Shown one piece after another: positions 43,263 through 55,689 of a stretch of 64,000 nucleotides of DNA (positions within the stretch are counted from its first letter, which is position 1; each line of letters starts with the position of its first letter). The DNA is from Atherix ibis. Lineage: Eukaryota; Arthropoda; Insecta; Diptera; Athericidae. Location of the stretch: positions 123,128,267 to 123,192,266 of the forward strand of contig OY282605.1 of the NCBI GenBank assembly GCA_958298945.1, read 5' to 3'. The position numbers were made by a program, and so were the translations under genes. The notes beneath the pieces are model-generated. The model was not told where the DNA came from. It did not search any database and worked only from the letters and a program-made list of their open reading frames with translations.

Positions 43263-46200
43263 GTATCTAAACTCGCCGTATCATAAAATGAATGATTTAA
43301 GAGTCAGGAATATGGCTGCCATAACGCAAAAAATAAATTCACAAGTTCAACCTTTATTTATTATTATTATTATTATTTTTTTGTAAATAATTTGCAGTAA
43401 AATTTTGGAAATTTGTGTTGAAATTAATATTTTTAGCGCTACGACAATTCAGGCCATTTGGTGACAACTAAAGGACACCAGCTATGTCAGTACGAGGCTG
43501 AACACGAACTCAAGCCCACTGCATTTCTGACGCCCAGTATTGAAAAATGAGGGCAGAACCGTTATTTTTTTTTATTACATCCATAAAATAATTATTATCA
43601 AGACTTCACTGAAGTTTTGTAAATGGTTTCCTTTTTGTCGTTAATAAATAATTTTTAAGCACTATTTTTTTAAAATTTAGTATCAAAAACGGTTTTGTTT
43701 TCCTGTGAAATTCACCAAAGGAAGTATTAAAAGTCCTAAAACTCACGGTCCAACAGTATTTATATTGGAATTTTTTTATGGAATATTTAGAACGACTGGG
43801 AAAGAAAAAATATACAAAATTATACGCTGAATTGCATTTGTTGGTAAGTATTTAAAAAAAAAAATATTTTATTTATTTTAACTTCGAAATTGACCGATGA
43901 GCCTTAGAAAATATTTCGGTAGACGGGATATTTTCAGTGCTTTTGATTTTTCAGTAAGGACCTTTTGATATTAAAAAGATCTTAGTAATTTTAGTATTTC
44001 TTACCTAAAGACAGCCTGACTTTGTTAGACGACAAGCATTGCTTTAGGCAGTCACGGTGGTCCTAATTGATCATTTATTGACTTGAACAATTACCAGGAA
44101 GACCATTTTTTAAGACTCTCAATCTATACGGATGCTGCTTTAAAGGATTTACATTTTTTTCATTTAAAAAAAATATTCAATCATAAAAAATTCAATAAAA
44201 GAATAATTGAAATAACTTCTACAAAGGACCACCCCCACTCGTTCAATGTTCGCATAGAAATTAATATTTAAAAAATTATAATGGATTTTTCCTGTGATAA
44301 ATATAATTTTTTGGAAATTTACATATTACAATACATTATTCCAAACATTATTGAATTATTCACCTTAAAACTCGATTAAAATGATTAAAAGTTATTATTT
44401 ATGAAAAAAAAACAAAGTGGAGAAAATATTTTCCCTATTAAAATTTGTGGCAATTTAAATTTTTCTGGTTACTCTTGGGAATTTTCAAGTCTTTCAAATA
44501 CGATTTGGGGATTGGCTGTGTTCTATGTGAATACCTGATCTAATGTGGTACATTAATTATTGCGGATGATTTCAGTATCAGTTTGATTGGGATGAGTTTA
44601 ACCGAGAAACGCAGTCATCCGAAGTTTTATCGTTTCCGCTCTGCTTTCGTATTCATTGTAGGAACTCGGCGCTTTCGCAATATCAGCACACATGCTGGCA
44701 ATGTTGCTTCCTCTGCAACCCCTCGCTGGCTTGTGTAGACGCAACAAAAACCATCCCTTATTAGATTTCATTAAATTCTGTTCGTGCACATTTAATAGCC
44801 TGAAATGTTATCAAATAACATCGACTAACATGCCTGCACACACATGTGATGGGCTGGTGGGTCGCTCTTGGTTACTCGAGAAGTGCCCCTGTTCCTCTTT
44901 CGGATTAATGAATGCAAGGCAGTAATGGGGTCGTCTACCTTGCCGTTCCTACTTGTGCATATCTGATCTGGGAGTAAGACCATATGCGCTCACAGTACAC
45001 GCCAGGATGCTTGTTCGTACTTTCTTACACGAGCTGTAACGAGTTAAATTGTTCGTAACAAACTAAAATTCAGATTTTCCAAATTTATTACTTTAGCTCC
45101 AACTAAGTCAGTTTGGGGCTTGCTGAGCGTGTGTTGGTTGCGCTTCTGTTAAAGTGGAACGATTTTATTATACTGTAAGTGCAAATACTATCAGAGAAAT
45201 TATATAATTTGGCTATCCTGTTTAGGTGAATAAGTGGGTGTGTTTTGGTTGGGATGGGGTTGGGATGAGGGGGTAATGTGAAATGAGATAAAATATACCT
45301 TTGCCTCGTTTGCACACCCTTTAATAAATTTCCAAACGCCGTGTTCATAAGTTCTTCGCTTTAATGTGGACATTTTTTGATAGAGGATAGTTTTTGTTAG
45401 CAACACATTTCTGGTATTGGGGATACGCTTTTGATTTGGAATTATTTACACACATTTGCAAATATTTAAACGAGTATGCCACATCCATTCCCCAAGGAGA
45501 CATCAAAGAAATCGTTTTAACTCAATGTCGGTACATATGCTAATGCTGATCACCCACCAATTTTGTTAAAAGTGATTTTGGCCGGTGGGAACTGAACGTA
45601 TTCGTGTGTTTATTAGAAACCACCCCATCATAATCTCATTGGGGAGACTAAGCAGACAGCATAGACTACGAAACGATGGAAAGTTTTCATAGACATTAAG
45701 ATTTACCGTTTCGGATTTAATTTAATGCTGCGTCCCATTTGGAATTACTTCGAAAACATTTACATCTTCGGTTGAGATCAATGTTGCCCACTTAAAGTGT
45801 TTCAAAATATTCGACTGATGTTCGACGTTAAATTTCACACTAAATAAATGTGCCCCCAACCATCGCTGATGCTGACTGACGCTACCGAATATCTTGAATT
45901 TATAGTCGGGAACAGACTGACTATCCATCTCCGGCAGCTATTCTAGAAGCTAGACGGATGCGTTGATGTTTGCTTAATGATAGTTAAGCTATCAGGGAAT
46001 TTATTTGTTTCTGCAGCTATCCAAATGTCTGCGGAATACTTGACTGGGACTCACGGAATACTCCAACCAATCTGCGTCCCTCTTTAGCCACCTTGGCAAT
46101 CATTTCATTACATCGGGACCAGTCATTTGTAAAAACAAATTTAAATTCATGAACAAATTTATCTCTCGACAAAAGGGGCGCCATTTTTTTCGGTCTCTTT

Positions 46201-46935
46201 TTTTTCATATTTCAATGAGATTTTAAAGAACGACTATTCGAACACGATTGATTTGCGAAATTTTGTTTTGCACTTAATCGACTGTCACTCAAAGGCTTCT
46301 TAATGAATTTTTTTTGAATAGTTTTCACCTTTTATGGTCTTAAATATTACTCCAAGACATCTTAATGGTCATAAATAAAATGTAAAAAGAAAAACAATAA
46401 TAATAATCCTAATCGATTAGAATTTTTGCATTGTTTTTATAAATTTTTCGAGAGCTTATTTTTGTTGTTTTTTTCCGAACAGACTATAAGCGATTGTTTT
46501 GAGAAGCTCTCAATTCTTATTGGATAATCTTGATTTGAGCTTTTGCTCGCGATGAATTTTAATAAAATCAATTTTCATATTTTGAATTTTTGCACATATC
46601 ATGTGGGTTTGCATAAAACGAAAATAAATACCACAGTTTGAAAGGATGTAATTTGTTGATGCAAAAACATCCCACATTAAAATGTCGTTTGGAGTTTGAT
46701 GGGGTAATCCAAGTGAATTTCTGTAGATTATGTAAAATGTATTTGCCTTTTTATTTAGTATTTATTTGGGAAGAATTAATTCCGATTTTATTAAGAGCTA
46801 AATTTTTTTGGTACTAATCATAAAGAAGGAAAAATTCACAGTGAATCCGTTGCGAAGTTAATTTATAGGCTGAGATGTTGCTCTCTTGGAAGGGTAATCT
46901 GCTACCTTTTCTTTAAGAAGTGTATCAGTCGAAAA
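43263..46935. other. Unassigned DNA, several GC-richer patches
   Basis: A possible splice-bounded segment ends at 43837 before GTAAGT (reading MEYLERLGKKKYTKLYAELH), but its acceptor is poor. 44580-45010 is GC-balanced, with open frames on both strands and no motif. 45720-46210 on the minus strand has two short frames with good composition (MDSQSVPDYKFKIFGSVSQH..., 68 codons, and a 63-codon lysine-led frame). I recognise neither and cannot support a gene. Confidence 0.35.
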
Positions 46936-47300
46936 CCTAATCACACTTATAGTCACAGTTATTTATCCCTTAGGGTTTCAATCGCTCTCATAGTCCACGT
47001 TACAATCCCATTCACAATTTAAGTTACAGTCTCAGTCAAAGATATAGTCACAATCGTTGTCTTGACGCTTTCGGATAAAGATCTGTAAATCTTCTTGTAG
47101 CTATAATTGTCTTAGTCGAAGATCTAGTTTCACTTGCAGTCATAATTCAACTCACACTTTTAGTCACAATAACTTCATAGTAACCATCCCTCTTATCGTC
47201 ATATTCCTAATCATATTATTAGTCACAATATTAGACACAGTCTGTGTTGCAATACCAATCAGAATCCGAGTCATATTTCTAATCATAATTCTAAGCATTT
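46936..47300. repeat. Very degenerate short-period repeat, AGTCACA-type
   Basis: Words such as TAGTCACA, CAGTCTCAGT, TAGTCACAAT, CAGTCATAAT and TAATCATA recur many times with spacings near multiples of six. This suggests an old array of six-base or 12-base (AGTCACA/AGTCATA) units, now mostly scrambled. A chance cluster is less likely, given the density. Confidence 0.5.
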
Positions 47301-47785
47301 CTAGCTGAAGTCTATTGTGGAATGTTATGTGTGATGGAATTTTCTAACTTCATATCCGGAAGAATGTGGGAATCATCGCGGTTTGCCTTTAGATTGGAGA
47401 CCATAAGAAGGAAGCTGTGCGCTTCACGGCCACGAAGTGTAGTAAAAGCATAACTGTTAGGACTGTCAACTATGAGATAGCCTCGGTAGCTAGAGATAAT
47501 AATTGGAGCGAGCCGACAGTTTCAGAGCCACCTATTACACGGGGGTGAAAAGGTAGCCTAGGACCTTAAAGTTCGGAATTAGTTGCTTTAGAGCCCCTAA
47601 AGTGCCTGTTGCCGAACCTTAGGGGCCCAGGCAAAGTAGAAAGACCTTTTTGGTGGCCGTGGTAACTTCAATGCTGCTATTTGCTTCATCGATTCGTACG
47701 AGGCCGTGTGTCTTGTGGCCGGACTGATACTCATCAAGATGAGCAGCAGAGGCTGTACTACCAGAGAAGTTGAAAATATGTGGTA
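47301..47785. other. GC-richer sequence left of the 50-bp array, unrecognised
   Basis: G+C is near 47% by eye. The minus strand is open from 47786 down to 47597 (PLLLILMSISPATRHTASYE, then KRSFYFAWAPKVRQQAL) and, in another frame, has RGREAHSFLLMVSNLKANRD near 47400. The composition resembles coding or transposon DNA, but I cannot name it. Confidence 0.35.
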
Positions 47786-49150
47786 CACGAAAAAAGAAAG
47801 AAATCCATAAAAAAAGAAATCCAGAAAAAAGAAATAAATCCAGAAAAAAGGACGAAATCCGGAAAAAACAAAGAAATCCATAAAAAAAAGAAATCCAGAA
47901 AACGAAAAAAATCCAGAAGGCGATGGCAAAACCGTTGGGCTCGCATGAAAAAAGAAAGAAATCCAGAAGGCGTTGGCAAAGTCGTTGGGATTGCATGAAA
48001 AACGGCAGAAATCCAGAAGGCTGTGGAAAAACCGTTGGGCTCGCATGGAAAAAGAAAGAAATCCAGAAGTCGGTGGCAAAGCCGTTGGGCTCGCACGAAA
48101 AAGGAAAGAAATACGGAGGGCGGTGGCAAAACCATTGGGCTGGCACGAAAGAAGAAAGAAATCCAGAAGTCGGTGGCAAAACCGTTGGGCTCGCATTAGA
48201 AAAGAAAGAAATCCAGAAAGCGGTGCAAAGTCGTTGGGCTCGCGCGAAAAAAGAAAAAAATCCAAAAGGCGTTGGCAAAGCCGTTGGGATTGCAGGAAAA
48301 AAGAAAGAAATCCAGAAAATGATGGCAAAACCATTGGGCTCGCATGAAAAAAGAAAGAAATCCAGAAGACGGTGGCAAATGCGTTGAGTTCGCATGAAAA
48401 CAAGTAAGAAATACAGACGGCCATGGCAAAGCTATTATGATCGCATGAAAAAAAGTAAGAAATCCAGACGGCGGTGGCAAAGCCGTTGGGATTGCAGGAA
48501 AAAAGAAAGAAATACAGAAGGCGGTGGCAAAGCCGTTGGGCTCGCACGAAAAAAGAAAGAAATACAGAAGGCGGTGGCAAAACCATTGGGCTGGCACGAA
48601 AGAAGAAAGAAATCCAGAAGTCGGTGGCAAAACCGTTGGGCTCGCATTAGAAAAGAAAGAAATCCAGAAAACGGTGCAAAGTCGTTGGGCTCGCACGAAA
48701 AAAGAAAAAAATCCAAAAGGCGTTGGCAAAGCCGTTGGGATTGCACGAAAAAAGAAAGAAATCCAGAAAATGATGGCAAAACCATTGGGCTCGCATGAAA
48801 AAAGATAGAAATCCAGAAGACGGTGGCAAATGCGTTGGGTTCGCATGAAAACAAGTAAGAAATACTGACGGCGGTGGCAAATGCGTTGGGTTCACATGAA
48901 AAAAAGTAAGAAATCCAGACGGCGGTGGCAAAGCCGTTGGGATTGCATGAAAAAATAAAGAAATCCAGAAGGCGTTGGCAAAAGCGTTGGGCTCGTACGA
49001 AAAAAGAAAGAAATCCAAAAGTTTGTGGCAAAAGCGTATGGCTCGCACGAAAAAAGAAAGAAATCCAGAAGTCGGTGGCAAAACCGTTGGGCTCGCATTA
49101 GAAAAGAAAGAAATCCAGAAAGCGGTGGCAAAGTCATTGGGATGCTGTTT
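47786..49150. repeat. 50-base minisatellite, about 25 copies, with 450-base higher order
   Basis: From 47911 the unit starts ATCCAGAAGGCGGTGGCAAA, continues CCGTTGGGCTCGCATGAAAA and ends AAGAAAGAA; starts fall at 47911, 47961, 48011, 48061 and 48111. The left edge (47790-47910) is a decayed run of the AAATCCAGAAAA part only. Nine-unit blocks repeat: about 48061-48510 resembles 48512-48965, and a third block begins near 49061. Because 50 is not a multiple of 3, every reading frame passes through all phases of the unit. Long minus-strand frames (up to 329 codons, Phe-rich) cross the array but look like a by-product. Confidence 0.95.
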
Positions 49151-52100
49151 CCGGTGGGCAATAGACTCACTGTCTCATCCCTACAATGGATCCATTACAA
49201 AAGGGGCCCTATAACACCTGTTGACGGTATAAGTATGTTTTTGAGCTCATTAATACAGCTTTATATTGGAATTTATAATAATAGGCCCTTCTTACGGGGT
49301 GATTTCGAGTGTGGAACAGGTCTTCTCTTACTGCACCCGATTCCGAATGGTAACAGAGGGGGTTCAATAGTGTGTTGGCACGCCCCTGAAGTTGTACTCG
49401 CAAGTAGCTTGCAAAGCCGCGATGTTTTTGTGAGATAAGTCTTAAAAGGCCTCCACCTGGATAAACAGGAATGGGACGCTGGTAGCAATCCATCAGAGTA
49501 GTGACTTCGTACAATCCCTGCCCCACGAAGCTTCCACACTTTTTTTGTCAATAATTTCTACCTTGCTAAACTTTGCAGTTAGTGTCCCAAGTATGGCTCC
49601 ACACGAAAAACCATTCTTCATTCACAAATGTGAGTTCGTCAGAAGTTAAAAAATTTAAATCATTTTCAATTATTCAACACAAAAATCTAACTTGTCAAAA
49701 TAAAAAAAAAAAAAATCACAATAAACAAAAAAGGAAAAGTTTTATTTTTTTACTTTTTGAACAATCATTGAATTTGGTGATGATTTTAAATTCAATACAA
49801 GCAGTCAAGGTGTGTAATGTGGTATGAATGCGAGAATTTCGATTTAATTCAAAGAATATTTTGTGAATAGAAGAATGAGTGTGAATGTTAATGTGAATGC
49901 ACAATTGCGAATAAGGAAGCAAAAAATCATTTTTTAGTTCTATAAAAATGCATAGAAAATTTTTCGTAAAACATTTTTTTTTGTGGAAATAAAATCAATT
50001 TGAATATAGTCAAAGTTGTTTAACGATTCTATGTGGAAAGTGAATAAAAAAACATTCCATTAAAAAAAATGCTGACTCTTTTAGCTGAAACACCCCGGAA
50101 ATCCTATTTGAAATACTGCTGCTCCTCACTACCGTACATAAATGTCGAACGCATAAAATTTTATTTACATTTGAATTTAGTTCGAATCGATTTAATTCCA
50201 TCAGAAATTCCCAATGACCTCTTCTAACTTTTGCCCTATCCTCTACCGTCGTATCCTCTCACTAGACACTTATGGCATTCATCCCTTCAACCCTTATTTT
50301 ATTTCTTATCGAATTTTAGCAAATATTATTGTTAGTTCAACTTTTTGCATTTCAGTTTGAGAATATTGCTATCCATAAATTAACTCGATTAATTGACTTC
50401 CTAATCTGATTGTTGAATTTAAGGTGAACTAAATCACATTTAATTAAAATTAATGCGTTGAATAAACTTGGAAATAATTACAAATTCAATAGAAATTAAC
50501 GAGGAAATTTTAATCAAAAGAACTTTGCTGCCCCATTAATGCGGGCATGAGTTTCGATGTTCGGTTCACAATCGAGGTGAATATGCGAATATCGAAAATG
50601 TTAATCGATACGAAAAATTACCAGTCAGAAAATTATAGCAAAACCAAAAATAAAAAAAATAAAAATGTATATATTGCGTTAATGCTTAATTAATTAACTT
50701 TATTTTGCGTCTTTTATTATATTTCTTAATTTTCAATTCGGTGCGATTTTGTTCACTTAATTATTTGAGGTCATACACGTAGTAATCATTTCTGGTATTT
50801 CGATTTGATTCTTTTTTCGGGGAGAGTAATTAATTTTGAAAATTTTTGTAATCTTTTTTTTTTGAAAGAAGGGGAAAGGGGGGTATGAGAGGATTTGAAA
50901 TATTAATACAAAATATACCAGAAAAGAAATAATAATTAATAATGAGAAAAATACATTTTTCTAATGCTAATAAAGAGCTTTTAATATTGGGCATTAATTT
51001 TGCCAAATCATTGTTCTGATGCATTCGGTGAGGAAATTGTTCCATCGAAGATTTGCTTAAAAGTTGGAGTCATTTGCCATTCGGCCAACTAGATTCGGAT
51101 GGATGATTGATGACAGCAAATGTTTTTGACTTGAATCTGTTCGCGCATTGGCCCCAAAAATGACTTTTAATCATTTTTTTCATACTCATGACCATCTATT
51201 TATCACCGTACAAACACATACAGACACATATCATATATAATGCAAGAATAAAGTTTAAAAGTTATTTTCCATCTGGCAGCACTTGATTATTTTTCCATGA
51301 GTGGATTTTTGCAGATAAAAGAACAAAACTCTTTTGAATGAATTCTTTTTGTTTGTTTGATATTTTTGAGTTTATTTTTTCCACCCTTCTGAGAGGGTAG
51401 CAAATGAACTCAATACACCAGTGAATATATTTGTATATAATTGTTTTTTGTGATTGATCAGCGCGGAGTAGATTTGGAGTGAAGGGGAGTGAAAAGAAAT
51501 TCTATGATTTGAGATCCTCTTGAATGGAAAATAATTACGAATGAAATCAGAGAAAAGTCAAACTGAACAAGAACACCGAAAACTCTGCCAAAATAGTTTC
51601 TGGTACTTGGCAGCAATTCAATTTCCTGGCGAAAAGAACATTTCTAATCTTTGTCACAGTACGTTTCGAGTTGACACTAATTATGCCCGTCGTATTATGG
51701 GACCGTAAAACGTTGCATCACTTCAAAAAATTCATTGAATAGAACGTCGCGCGGAGGCTACACCAGGGCCCCGGGTACACTTTGTATCGAATAGAACAGA
51801 ACAAATTATATGAGAAAAAGTGCCCAAAATTAGATACTGAAAATCAACCATCACAGAAGATACATTGTCGTTAATAATGCTCTTAAATCTATTCGACTAT
51901 GCATTAAAATTGTAAACTTTTTTACAAAAGGACAATAACAATTATAATTAATGCAAGGATATATTTTTGTTTTATTATTTTTGATCGGAAAAAAACACGT
52001 ACGTACCTCTTTTGATATGCACGTAAATAAGAGATTTTTTTTTTAAATTTAAGGGGTGAATTTTTTACATTTCTTTCTAGCCTAAATTAGTTTTTATTTA

Positions 52101-52575
52101 TTAGAAGTTTATTTTTTTCTTTAACTAAACTCTCTTTTAGGAAAGTTTCTATAAAACCCAATAACAGAACAGTAAGTTTATTCAAACTTTTTTAGGTAAA
52201 AAATCTTTTTTTAAAAATATTTTCAATAAAATTATTTGAAAGCAAACCTTCGGTATTTTTAACTGTATAAGTTATATTTACCTCTTCTCTATAATAATTA
52301 TCGCATGGTTTTTGAAAAATGTACTAGGAAATATGTTTGAATAGAACTATTTTTTTGTAGTAAGAGTTTTTTAAGGAGAGTTTTTTGAGATTTTTCAAAT
52401 AATAAAAATGGTAAAATAATAATAATTAACGAAGAAGAAGAAGAAAAGTGAAATTAACGCTAATAAAAATGTCTGCTTGGCTATGCATGCAATATTATAA
52501 AGGATCCGTTCCTATTTAAGTATTTTGTATCGTCCAATTTTCATCTACAATGCTACGTATTTATTAGGGATATTT
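49151..52575. other. Unassigned DNA
   Basis: 49151-49550 is GC-richer and open in several frames on both strands; it flanks the 50-bp array, as 47301-47785 does, and may be the other half of the same unit. 49560-52575 is mostly AT-rich. A small GC-rich patch at 51690-51785 has CGTCGCGCGGAGG and GGGCCCCGGG. No gene supported. Confidence 0.35.
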
Positions 52576-52625
52576 TTTCTTTTATAGAAAGGGACTTGAC
52601 TTTCTTTTATAGAAAGGGACTTGAC
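52576..52625. repeat. 25-base perfect tandem duplication
   Basis: TTTCTTTTATAGAAAGGGAC plus TTGAC occurs twice without a gap, at 52576-52600 and 52601-52625. It sits just upstream of the acceptor of the candidate exon at 52648. Confidence 0.92.
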
Positions 52626-52647
52626 TTAAAAAAGTTTTTTTTTTTAG

Positions 52648-52754
52648 CCAATGGTTCAAGAGTTCTGCAATTTTTGATATCTGGTATTTTATTATCCCCA
52701 AAATCCCGTCTTGAAAACCCAATTTTTAGAGTATCGAAAAATGTCTTCAAGAAG
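52648..52754 (+). CDS. Candidate internal coding exon, unknown product
   Basis: A run of eleven T followed by AG (ending 52647) is a textbook acceptor, and AAG followed by GTAAGT (52755-52760) a textbook donor. The 107 bases between are open: ANGSRVLQFLISGILLSPKS then RLENPIFRVSKNVFKK, with two bases of a split codon at the left end. Hydrophobic stretch VLQFLISGILL. The segment stays open on both sides, so the frame alone is not strong evidence, and no family is recognised. Splice-site quality is the main support. Confidence 0.3.
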
Positions 52755-53849
52755 GTAAGTTGTCGTTCTTGTTATCATCAAGAGGGTCAACAGGGCTTTT
52801 TCCTAGGTTTTCTTTCTAAATTTTATTTTGTTAAAATGTCAGGAATAAAATTCTTCTCTTTCTAAATTTAATCTTGCTTTCAAAAATTAATATTCTCACC
52901 ATCCTTTTTCTTATTTCCTCTAGCAACTTAAATTACTTTCTCAATTTGTTCTTGTTAAGGCACTGTCAGATGTCTTCAAATAAAAAAAAACGTTGAATTT
53001 GCAATCATATTTTTCGTTATGTTATTTTGAGAGCATCCTTGTTGCAACTTTTAAACACTTCTGCTGTTTAAGTATATTTAAAAACATTTTGACAGTGCAC
53101 CCTCTAGAAAAAAGTGCTTCTGCACAACTTTACGTTCGTTGAACTTTAAAAAAAAATATTTTTATATCAATTTTTTGCCCTCTTCACCTAAAGAAATGTT
53201 AATTTTTCAAAATCTTAGCCACAACTAGTTTATAATTTAATATTAGATTATAAAAAACATTTAAATTTATTCAAACTACAAAACGAAAATATCCTAAAAG
53301 CTCCTTGAAAAGGAAAAAAAATAATATCCATACGATTTTTTACTTAGAGTCAATAATTCTTAATAATATTAAAATTAAAGAATATAACACATCCTTTAAT
53401 ATAAAATAAATATTTAGGGACATAAAAAAATTTTATTTTTAAGATTAAATAAAAATATTTTAAGAAAAGTTATTTTCGGAAAAATTAGTTTTCAGTAATA
53501 AAAACCAAAAATCTTTTCCAAAAAAAATAGGAAAAAATTATATATTTTTAAATTTTTTTTTTTTGCATTAAATTTGAAATAGAAACTTTTATTTAAGAGG
53601 AAATATATTTTTATGTTGGTATTCCTGTCGAAAAATAGCTTCAAAAGTCGAAGCGAACAATTTGAAAATTTACTCATGAATTCCGTTGGGCAGCTACATT
53701 TAGAAAAAGCCTCTGCTGCAATGCTAAAGTTTAGTGACTGATGTTGTCGCAAGTCCTACTTCTATGTTTCGAAGAAATTGTATTCCACATAAAAAATTTA
53801 GTCAAATCGTCTCGGAGGTATTTCATAGACATTCAATAATAGTTGCCAT
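52755..53849. other. Unassigned AT-rich DNA
   Basis: No motif until LINE sequence becomes readable near 53850. 53600-53800 has somewhat higher G+C and may be more of the same LINE. Confidence 0.4.
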
Positions 53850-55640
53850 CGATTTGATTCCCTCCCTGAGGACATTAAGAAAATGATTTGGTTGAAAAAT
53901 CGTTGGATAGGGAAAATGAAACGCATTTTTCGGAAAGAACTTAACACTACGTCCTCAGATAATCGTCTCTTAGAATCACATGTTAACTGCATATCAGCTA
54001 TGGTACGCAATAAAGTTAAAAAATACTTTAATGAACGACTTTTAAAAGTACTTTTAGGTCCTGATACTTTCAAGCAGCTTAACGCAATCACCGGTTGAAG
54101 ATCACTAATAACTTGGCCTCGTTTCATAAATACATTTATAATTCTAGTTCAAACTCACCTCTACAAACTCACGTAAACTATCAGGTCAACAGTTTTTTTT
54201 AGTATACGCCCGAAATAATATCACTAAATTCAGCACTGATAACAGCGCCAGTCCTCTAAAGGTGATTTTAACGTAAAACACACTCTATTCTATTGTATAA
54301 TAAAAACTTTAAATAATAAAAAGTCTGCCGGCATCGATAATATATCGAACTTTATGCTGGGGAAAATTCCTGAAAACAGTTTGCGTCCCTTAGTTAATCA
54401 CTGCATCAACAATTTTGCTTCTCTAAAACCTTGAAAATGTGGACAATTTTTAATATTCCGAAAATTTAAGATAAAGCCGCCATCCTGTTTGGTAAAAATA
54501 ATAGTAAAAATTCTTTTACGAAAAGGTAAATTAAGTTTATAATGAAAATAAAGTTATTCCCGACTTCCAATTCGGATTTCGGAAAAAGGTACTCAACTTT
54601 GGATGCGCTTCAAACTGCGTTAGGTTTCAGAACACGACGTCCGATTTTTTTTTAATAAGTAAAGAAGTTCCACAAGGCCCTTGCTCTATTCAATATACAC
54701 TGCAGATATACCAACATTCGCAAAAGCACAAATAATATTGTATGTAGACGACACTCTTGTTTATGCCAAAAGCAAATCATCAAAATTAGCTCAAAAAAGA
54801 ATACAAGAGCTACTTTTTAAAATTATTTATTATTATAATAACTGGGACTTATCAGTCAACCTCAGTAAATCCAATCTAATCTGTTTCCGTAATAGCAGCA
54901 ATCGCGGGCCGAGGAAAATTGCTACAAAAAGCAAAAAGCTGCGTATTCTGATTAAAAACACAGCTATCCCAGTCTCGAAACAACTGAAATATTTAGGCGT
55001 TAACTTTAACTCAATTTTTATATTGAACCCACATATTGAGCTAATTTTGATAAAAGGCAAAAGGGCTATTCATACCTTTCTAGTTCTACTTAGACGTCAG
55101 GAAAGTTATTATTTTACAAAGAACTTATTCGGCCAATTATTGGCTAGGCATTTCTAATCACCTTTAGTATAAAATCCATGTATTCGAAAGTCCCCCAATC
55201 CTTAGGAAATGTCCTTCAAAATATTGTCAAACAGAAAAGTCATCTCACATCTTTTATTTCATGCATGGTTGGTCTAACGAAAAACTTTCTTCAGCATTTA
55301 ATAGACCCGTAACAATCCACCTATTCAAGAGTCAATAGAAAGAATTAATACCCGAGCACATCCAACCTAGATAGACCTCTATGTCTGACTTCTTTAAAGA
55401 TAAACGTCGAATTTTATAATTCCCTAACTGCCCATTTCCATCGTGGTTAACGGATGCAAGACAAAATCCCCAAAAATCCCAAACTCCTTATTCGCTCTTC
55501 CTGAACATTTCTTTCCCTAATTTTTTAAAGTCTAATATTAAGTTTAGTACTCAGTCAATAAAAACTAATTTAATATATAAGCAAAAGATATCTCAGCTCT
55601 ATGTTTAAAATAATATGTAAATATGTACAAGTAACGTGGA
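53850..55640 (+). mobile_element. Jockey-like LINE ORF2, longest piece in the window
   Basis: Plus strand: LPEDIKKMIWLKNRW, then LNTTSSDNRLLESHVNCISA and a GPDTFKQLNAITG segment (linker between endonuclease and RT, 53860-54097). NNKKSAGIDNISNFML follows near 54315, DFQFGFRKK near 54568, VPQG near 54668, then an open 158-codon stretch with IYTADIPTFAK, IILYVDDTLVYAKS (catalytic aspartates kept, 54741-54752), WDLSVNLSKSNLICF and KQLKYLGVNF. The tail decays with many stops to about 55640, where FALPEH and poly(A)-poor sequence end it. The endonuclease and ORF1 are absent. This is a different, more diverged subfamily from the minus-strand pieces. Confidence 0.78.
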
Positions 55641-55689
55641 CGTAATAAATTTTCTACTTAAATGAAAAAATAAATCCTTTTTCTAAGTC

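Noticed and set aside
45103..45406. Overlapping minus frames rich in His, Pro and Thr
   Set aside because: Composition follows a GT-rich tract on the other strand. No start, domain or splice support.
47597..49170. Long minus-strand frames (up to 329 codons) and plus-strand Lys/Arg-rich frames
   Set aside because: All cross the 50-base minisatellite, overlap each other in several frames and have no recognisable domain. Treated as repeat by-products, though the openness is noted as a finding.
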